Part shown: positions 29,568-34,413 of the stretch, piece by piece
How the letters are laid out: each line of letters begins with the position of its first letter
How positions within the stretch are numbered: position 1 is the stretch's first letter
Source of the DNA: a virus
Strand: one strand, 5' to 3'
DNA: 34,413 nt
IMG/VR virus record: IMGVR_UViG_3300042468_000353
Coordinates: 1 to 34,413 of that record
Translations under genes and position numbers: made by a program
The notes under the pieces: generated by a model
What the model was told of the DNA's origin: nothing
The model's database searches: none
The model's input: only the letters and a program-made list of their open reading frames with translations

Positions 29568-30197
29568 ATGCGTCCTATTAGTTTTACAAGATCACAACCG
29601 GCGGCAGATGCGGACAGTATCGTTTCAGCCCAGTCGCTGAGCGTATCTGGCGCGATTACGTTGGATGGAGTGTTGGTATCGAACGGCGTAGCCGTGTTGA
29701 CGGTACCGGCTGTCTTGACAGCAACTAATGCAGCCTCTTCTACCATCAACTTTGTGGTGACCGGTACGGGTCCTGCGGGGCAGTCTCAGGTTGAGACACT
29801 GGCTCTGACGGCTTCGGGTACGGTGACGGGTTCGCTGTCGTTTGCGACGGTGACCGGCATTACGTCAAGCGCAGCAGCGGCATCTACCATCAGCATCGGC
29901 AACGGTGTGTCTGGGTATACGTCGTGGATTCCGCTCGACATCTACACGCCGAACCAAGTGACCAACATCTCTGGCAAGACCAGCGGTACGGTCAACTACT
30001 CGGTTGAGTACACGAACGAAGATCCGTTTGATCTTAGCATCCAGCAGTTAGCGGTTCCGCACCCAAATGCGAGCCTGACAGCAGCGAGCGGCGATGAGAC
30101 GCAGTTCACGACCACGTTGATGCGAGCGGTTCGCTTGAAGATTAATTCGGGCGGTGGTTCGGTTCGCTTCACGATCGTCCAGCAATCGACGGCTTGA
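29568..30197 (+). CDS. putative virion structural protein
   Basis: The 209-aa product is beta-rich with many Thr/Ser/Val (SLSVSGAITLDGVLVSNGVA, TGTGPAGQSQVETLALTASG), typical of phage Ig-like or surface proteins, and ends in AVRLKINSGGGSVRFTIVQQ. GAGGGAA precedes the ATG. No family is recognised; surface decoration or adhesion is a guess. Confidence 0.6.
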   Translation: MRPISFTRSQPAADADSIVSAQSLSVSGAITLDGVLVSNGVAVLTVPAVLTATNAASSTINFVVTGTGPAGQSQVETLALTASGTVTGSLSFATVTGITSSAAAASTISIGNGVSGYTSWIPLDIYTPNQVTNISGKTSGTVNYSVEYTNEDPFDLSIQQLAVPHPNASLTAASGDETQFTTTLMRAVRLKINSGGGSVRFTIVQQSTA

Positions 30198-30200
30198 TAA

Positions 30201-30896
30201 ATGGCTAACATCAAGATCACCGATCTTACGGCGGCGACTGCGCTTGGCGGGACTGAGCTGTTTGAAGCGGTTCAGTCTTCCTCGTCAGTCAAGGCATCGG
30301 CTCAGCAAATCAAAACGTATGTTGGGAGTTCTCTTAACATCACGGGCGGTGTGCTGGGATCGGTCACGATCACCAATGGCGTAGGTAGCTTTAGCTCGCT
30401 TTCGGTAACGGCGGGAACAATCCCGTTTAACACCATTACGAATCGCGCTATTGGCCAGTTTGAATCTCACATTGATCAAACAGCCGCATCAGCTAACGTC
30501 GGTTATGTCGTGCAGATGAATAACGCAGCCGACTTTAACGCTGGAATTACGATTGCTTCTAGCACAAACGTCACGGTAGCAGCTACTGGTGTCTATTCTA
30601 TTAATGCTAGCATTCAGTTTGCAAACTCTGACAGCACCAACCACACATCGACGTTCTGGTTCACTAAAAACGGAACAAACATTCCGAACTCTGCATCCAT
30701 TATTTCTGTGCCTAAGGTAGCGGATGGCGGTAAAACACTGGCTCAAGTGACTATTTTTGAGTCAATGACTGTTAGCAGTTATGTACAGTTGGTTTGGTCT
30801 GCAAACAATATCGCTGTTAGTTTGGATTACTCGTCTGCAACCGTAACTGCTCCGGAAGTTCCCTCTGTTATCTTCAACATGCAGAGAATTAAGTGA
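30201..30896 (+). CDS. putative tail-fibre-type protein, C1q-like end
   Basis: The 231-aa product begins MANIKITDLTAATALGGTEL, a short virion-binding N-terminus like that of the fibre at 33596. The C-terminal 130 residues (VQMNNAADFNAGITIASSTN, GVYSINASIQFANSDSTN, VQLVWSANNIAVSLDY) have the strand pattern of C1q/TNF-like trimeric heads. It probably contributes to host recognition or capsid decoration. Fold assignment is by pattern only. Confidence 0.6.
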   Translation: MANIKITDLTAATALGGTELFEAVQSSSSVKASAQQIKTYVGSSLNITGGVLGSVTITNGVGSFSSLSVTAGTIPFNTITNRAIGQFESHIDQTAASANVGYVVQMNNAADFNAGITIASSTNVTVAATGVYSINASIQFANSDSTNHTSTFWFTKNGTNIPNSASIISVPKVADGGKTLAQVTIFESMTVSSYVQLVWSANNIAVSLDYSSATVTAPEVPSVIFNMQRIK

Positions 30897-31219
30897 TGAA
30901 GATTCGCGGTAACTGGGAAGACTGGGAAGACTTTGAGAACTTTGCCAAGGGCGGCGGTGCATTTAAGACTGGAGCTTGGCAACGCAAGGCTGGAAAAAAT
31001 CCAGAAGGCGGCTTGAACGAAGCTGGTCGTCGTAGTGCGAAGCGTGAAGGGATGAACTTGAAGCCGCCAGTGAGCGCGAGCCAAGCAAAGAAATCTCCAA
31101 AAGCAGCGGCACGACGCAGATCGTTCTGTGCGAGGATGTCCGGAATGCCGGGTCCAATGAAAGATGACAAGGGCAGGCCGACGCGCAAAGCGTTGTCTCT
31201 CCGTAAATGGGATTGTTAA
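30896..31219 (+). CDS. DUF6321-like basic protein
   Basis: The 107-aa product has GAWQRKAGKNPEGGLNEAGR, LKPPVSASQ and RRRSFCARMSGMPGPMKDDK followed by GRPTRKALSLRKWDC. This is the DUF6321 signature (GGLNxxGR, FCARMxGM, KGRPTRKALxLRKWxC) seen in viruses of bacteria and algae. It starts FENFAKGGGAF, the aromatic-x-KGG motif. The start is the second ATG (30896), overlapping the previous stop. The function is unknown; strong positive charge suggests DNA association. Confidence 0.8.
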   Translation: MKIRGNWEDWEDFENFAKGGGAFKTGAWQRKAGKNPEGGLNEAGRRSAKREGMNLKPPVSASQAKKSPKAAARRRSFCARMSGMPGPMKDDKGRPTRKALSLRKWDC

Positions 31220-31231
31220 GAGGAAACCATC

Positions 31232-32218
31232 ATGGGCGTTAAGTACGTTAAAGATTTTGCTTTCCCGTCTGACCGTGGTTTCCACGGATCAAACAAAATG
31301 CCGCGAGCCGCGATGGCTTCTGAGCGCGGAATGCCGCGAGTCGTTCGCCGCCCGATGCCTTTGACGCCGGTTCCGGAAGAGCCGATGTATGGCAAAGGCG
31401 GAAAAGTTACAAAAGTTCCTGCTAAAGCCAAAGAGTCTTATAAAGATGTTCCTGCTCGCGCTAAACCAAATGCACCTGCGCGTGGCGCTCCGAAGATGGA
31501 ATCCAAGCCTAAAGTTGGCAAGGGACAGGGTTACGCCGAGGGCGGATACGTTCCGGGTTACGAAATGGATCGTCTTCCGGCCAAGAAGCCGCCGGGTCGC
31601 GGAATGGACTTGGCTCCGTCAAAGCGATTCAAGGGCGAGTACGAAGGCTACGCCAAGGGCGGTAACGTAAAGGGCAAGAAGATCGCTAAAGTCATGCGCG
31701 AGTACAAAGAGGGCAAGCTGCACTCAGGTTCCAAGAAGGGTCCTGTGGTGAAGAACCCGAAGCAAGCGATGGCGATTGCGCTGTCGGAAGCTCGTGCTGC
31801 GAAGAAGGCCGCGGGTGGCGCTGTTGACAGAGATTACGACGATGTTATGAAAAAGTTCGTGCCTTACGAGTCCAAGGGTCCGAAGACTCGCTATACCGCT
31901 GCTAAGGGTCGTCGTATGGCGAAAGAGCGTGCCATGGAACGTCGTGCTTTGGATAAGGCGCGTCACGCTGAGAAGTATGCTCCGGGCCTGAGTTTGGATA
32001 TGGAAGACGAGAGCATGGTCCGTGAGGGCAAGATGCTCAAGTACGCCAAAGGCGGAAAGGCCAAGCATTCTGATGTGAAGATGGACAAGGCCGTGGTGAA
32101 GAAGGCTGTCCACAAACATGAGAAGGCGATGCATCCGGGCAAAAAGCTAACTAAGCTTAAGCATGGTGGTGTCCCCGCTCATGGACGTAAGCCAATGTAC
32201 GGCGGCGGTAAGTGCTAA
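31232..32218 (+). CDS. Lys-rich KGG-repeat protein with DUF6496 domain
   Basis: The 328-aa product is about one-fifth lysine. It repeats an aromatic-x-x-G-G motif (MYGKGGKV, YAEGGYV, YAKGGNV, YAKGGKA, MYGGGKC). Residues about 150-190 (KIAKVMREYKEGKLHSGSKK and VVKNPKQAMAIALSEARAAK) form a DUF6496 domain, found in bacterial and phage proteins of unknown function. GAGGAAA precedes the ATG. It could be a DNA-binding internal virion protein; the location between structural genes supports virion association. The repeats may be tags or a processing signal. Confidence 0.75.
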   Translation: MGVKYVKDFAFPSDRGFHGSNKMPRAAMASERGMPRVVRRPMPLTPVPEEPMYGKGGKVTKVPAKAKESYKDVPARAKPNAPARGAPKMESKPKVGKGQGYAEGGYVPGYEMDRLPAKKPPGRGMDLAPSKRFKGEYEGYAKGGNVKGKKIAKVMREYKEGKLHSGSKKGPVVKNPKQAMAIALSEARAAKKAAGGAVDRDYDDVMKKFVPYESKGPKTRYTAAKGRRMAKERAMERRALDKARHAEKYAPGLSLDMEDESMVREGKMLKYAKGGKAKHSDVKMDKAVVKKAVHKHEKAMHPGKKLTKLKHGGVPAHGRKPMYGGGKC

Positions 32219-32283
32219 AATAACTTCCGTGTAGTCAGAGGGGTCTGCTCAGTGCAGTGGACCATGGCGCAAGAGGGACCCTG

Positions 32284-33279
32284 ATGGCGACTTCCGGTAC
32301 AGTTTCGACAACTCAATTCACGACTAGGCAGGTCATTGACCATGCCTTTAGGCGTTGTCGCTTGGGTGCGCAGCAGATCACCTCTGAGATGATCGACGTT
32401 GCGAATGACCAGCTTTATCTGATTCTGTCTAATCTGGCTAACCGTGGCGTTCAGCTCTGGTGTATTGAGCGGTTGATTATGCCGCTGTATGAGGGTAACG
32501 GTGCTGTTGTTCTGCCGTTGGGAACGGTGGATGTTCTTAATACGAACTTGCGCACGCTCCAAGAGGCGACGGGTACAACGGCTACGACATCAACGACGTA
32601 TCAGAATTACAGCGTAGATGGCCTGACGGTTACGACGGTAGGCATCAAATGGTCTGCCGTATCGGAGCCGTTTGTTATTGAGCAGTCTAATGACGGCATT
32701 CTTTGGACGGCGGTAGAAACTCAAGAGCCCACTAGCGCTCCTACTCAAGTAGCGGGTGAGTGGCTTTGGGTTGATACCGAAGTTCCAGTGACCACAGATT
32801 ATTTCCGTGTTCGCGTAACAAGCGGAACCCTATCGGCCTCGGAGATTTACTTTGGGAACACGCCCAACGAGATCCCTATTGCACGATTGAATCGTGATGA
32901 CTATACGGCGCTGCCCAACAAGTCTTTCCTTGGCCGTCCTTTGCAGTTTTGGTTTGATCGTCAGCGTGATCAACCAGTGATGCGTCTCTGGCCGGTGCCG
33001 AATGCGCAGGCAGAAACCCAGCAGATCGTGTTGTGGCGTCACCGCTACATTCAGGACGTTGGAACCATGACTCAGGAGCTGGATGTTCCGCAGCGTTGGT
33101 TCGATGCGATTGTCGCTATGCTGGCTTCTAAGCTTGCGGAGGAGACTCCGGAAGTGGATGCCAACTTGATGCCGATCTTGGAAGCCAAGGCTGAGAAGGC
33201 GCTGGCTCAGGCGGAGAACGAGGAACGAGATAACTCGCCAATTTATTGGACTCCGAACCTTAGCATGTATACGAGGTAA
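32284..33279 (+). CDS. head-tail connector (T7 gp11 / P22 gp4-like)
   Basis: The 331-aa product fits the podovirus tail-tube-A / head-tail adaptor family: an N-terminal helical bundle (TTRQVIDHAFRRCRLGAQQI and MIDVANDQLYLILSNLANRG), then a beta region, the long insert around residues 100-200 with repeats of Thr/Ser, and a C-terminal YIQDVGTMTQELDVPQRWFD followed by helices. It would sit under the portal. ATG 32284 has GAGGG 6 nt upstream; ATG 32257 lacks one. Gene order (capsid, tail genes, fibre) supports it. Confidence 0.75.
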   Translation: MATSGTVSTTQFTTRQVIDHAFRRCRLGAQQITSEMIDVANDQLYLILSNLANRGVQLWCIERLIMPLYEGNGAVVLPLGTVDVLNTNLRTLQEATGTTATTSTTYQNYSVDGLTVTTVGIKWSAVSEPFVIEQSNDGILWTAVETQEPTSAPTQVAGEWLWVDTEVPVTTDYFRVRVTSGTLSASEIYFGNTPNEIPIARLNRDDYTALPNKSFLGRPLQFWFDRQRDQPVMRLWPVPNAQAETQQIVLWRHRYIQDVGTMTQELDVPQRWFDAIVAMLASKLAEETPEVDANLMPILEAKAEKALAQAENEERDNSPIYWTPNLSMYTR

Positions 33280-33281
33280 TC

Positions 33282-33596
33282 ATGGGTTTGTACCTAGATA
33301 CTCGTGGATTAACTTACGCAGCGATTGGCATTTGTGATCGTTGTTCTCGCAAGTTTCCTTTGGCAGAGCTGATGCCTGATCGAAACTCTCCGGGTCTTCG
33401 GGTCTGCAAAGTAGATTGGGATGAGCTTGATCCGTATCGCTTGCCTGCGCGTCAAACAGAACGAATTACGCTTCCGTTTGTAAGACCAGACGTTCCGCTC
33501 ACTTCGCAGCCGTATGGCGTGATTAGTGAGGACGGCAATACGTTCTTGGTTAATGAATCGGATGATAATTATCTTGAGCCGGAGCAACCGCTGTAA
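33282..33596 (+). CDS. CxxC protein between connector and fibre
   Basis: The 104-aa product has GICDRCSRKFPLAELMPDRN and a later single cysteine in LRVCKVDWDELDPYRLPARQ, giving a possible small metal site. The rest is polar and proline-rich. It overlaps the fibre start by 1 nt (TAATG). No family is recognised; the position suggests a connector accessory or minor tail protein. Confidence 0.6.
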   Translation: MGLYLDTRGLTYAAIGICDRCSRKFPLAELMPDRNSPGLRVCKVDWDELDPYRLPARQTERITLPFVRPDVPLTSQPYGVISEDGNTFLVNESDDNYLEPEQPL

Positions 33597-34413
33597 TGGC
33601 TAACGTCCCAAGTAATTTGATCCCATCGCGGATCAGCCAGTTACCGGAAGCGCCAAACGCAGATCCGGCTGGATACTTTCCGATTACGATTTCTGGCACG
33701 ACCTATAAGGTTCAGTTCAGCCAGATGATGTCGAACATCGAAGTTCCGGCTTCTCGTGTGATTAATGCGGGGACGGGGCTGACGGGTGGCGGTTCGCTTT
33801 CAGCGGACATTACGATTGCCGTAGCCAATGATGGCATCGGTGATCAACAGCTTGATGTAACGGGTGTTAGCGCCGGGACGTATGGTAGTGGGGCAAATGT
33901 CCCTGTTATCACGGTCAACACGAAAGGTCGTGTTACTTCTGTTAGCACGACTCCGCTGGTCATTAGCGGCTACGTTCCGGATTCGCGCCAGATCGTTGCG
34001 GGCACAGGTTTATCCGGAGGGGGAAACCTTAGTGCCAATCGCACTCTGGCCATCGACTTCTCCAGCGCCAACCCTCAGCCCCTAGGCTCGGTCACAGCGG
34101 GTACGGGTGTTAATGCAGCGCGTGATGATCACGTTCACCCGGCGGTGGATCTGTCGGATGCAAATGAAACTACTGGCGTTCTGCCGATGGGTCGCGGTGG
34201 TACTGGCTCAGCGATGTCGCCGGTTGCGGGTGCGGTCGTTGTCAGTAACGGAACTAACTTTGATCTGACAACCGTGGGTTCGCCGGGGCAAGTTCTGGCA
34301 TCTACCGGGGCTGGTATCCCAACTTGGCAGACGCTGACTGGTGCGGGTACGGTCACCAGCATTGACGTAAGCAGTACTGTTTCGGGCGTGGTGTTCACAG
34401 GCGGTCCAGTTAC
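33596..34413 (+). CDS. tail-fibre / receptor-binding protein (partial)
   Basis: The frame from ATG 33596 is open to the window edge (272 residues seen). The N-terminus MANVPSNLIPSRISQLPEAP is similar in layout to the 30201 protein and likely anchors to the virion. Then come the repeated fibre motifs GTGLTGGGSLSADITIAV and GTGLSGGGNLSANRTLAI, DDHVHP, and GRGGTGSAMSPVAGAVVVSN with SPGQVLASTGAGIPTW. These are typical trimeric tail-fibre modules. The receptor-binding C-terminal part is missing. Confidence 0.85.
   Translation, partial: MANVPSNLIPSRISQLPEAPNADPAGYFPITISGTTYKVQFSQMMSNIEVPASRVINAGTGLTGGGSLSADITIAVANDGIGDQQLDVTGVSAGTYGSGANVPVITVNTKGRVTSVSTTPLVISGYVPDSRQIVAGTGLSGGGNLSANRTLAIDFSSANPQPLGSVTAGTGVNAARDDHVHPAVDLSDANETTGVLPMGRGGTGSAMSPVAGAVVVSNGTNFDLTTVGSPGQVLASTGAGIPTWQTLTGAGTVTSIDVSSTVSGVVFTGGPV

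Noticed and set aside
1-34413. CRISPR array, tRNA genes, integrase or lysis cassette
   Set aside because: No spaced repeats of CRISPR type, no cloverleaf-like sequence noticed and no integrase, holin or endolysin motifs were found; part of the genome lies outside the window.

Overview
The window is part of a tailed double-stranded DNA phage genome (Caudoviricetes), probably a podovirus-like phage. This rests on a terminase large subunit, a large P22-type portal, an HK97-fold major capsid protein, a T7 gp11 / P22 gp4-like connector and a tail-fibre gene, with tiny overlapping early genes and no tail-tube or tape-measure genes in view. Host type is inference only: GGAG-type ribosome sites, sigma70-like promoters and gene families common in phages of aquatic proteobacteria suggest a Gram-negative host. 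No integrase, lysis gene, tRNA or CRISPR array was seen.

Layout. (1) 1-2418, minus strand: recombination/replication module with a PD-(D/E)XK nuclease (cut by the window edge), a DUF669 protein, a Sak4-like ATPase and one unknown gene. (2) 2419-2534: divergent control region with seven tandem 7-bp repeats, a palindrome and two facing promoters. (3) 2535-5510, plus strand: a double-HTH regulator, a RusA resolvase and a prim-pol/ATPase replication protein, converging on a leftward terminator at 5510-5550. (4) 5589-15844, minus strand: a long accessory early block of about 30 mostly tiny genes, nearly all coupled by 4-nt ATGA/GTGA overlaps. It holds three glycosyltransferases, two methyltransferases, several small CxxC zinc-binding proteins and a run of MKxY/F acidic mini-proteins. 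(5) 15845-16406: AT-rich, repeat-rich non-coding region separating early and late genes; a candidate origin and control region. (6) 16407-34413, plus strand: packaging and virion genes (terS, terL, portal, GroES-like protein, putative scaffold, capsid, GIY-YIG endonuclease, head/tail proteins, connector, fibre). It is interrupted by a minus-strand cassette at 17015-18330 (ArdC-like antirestriction protein plus two small genes) with its own promoter and terminator.

The most striking regulatory observation is a family of four leftward promoters (12003-12031, 15456-15484, 15907-15935, 18302-18330). They share one geometry: the -35 box, 4 nt, an 11-bp CAAGCNGCTTG-like palindrome, 2 nt, then the -10 box. 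They head the early operons and the antirestriction cassette and probably form one co-regulated regulon. A recurrent translation leader (CTAGGRATAGCAC before the start codon) precedes four of the early genes. Other notable structures are an 11-bp inverted repeat around the start of the GIY-YIG gene with a promoter inside it, and a cluster of GGGWCCC palindromes around the terminase region.
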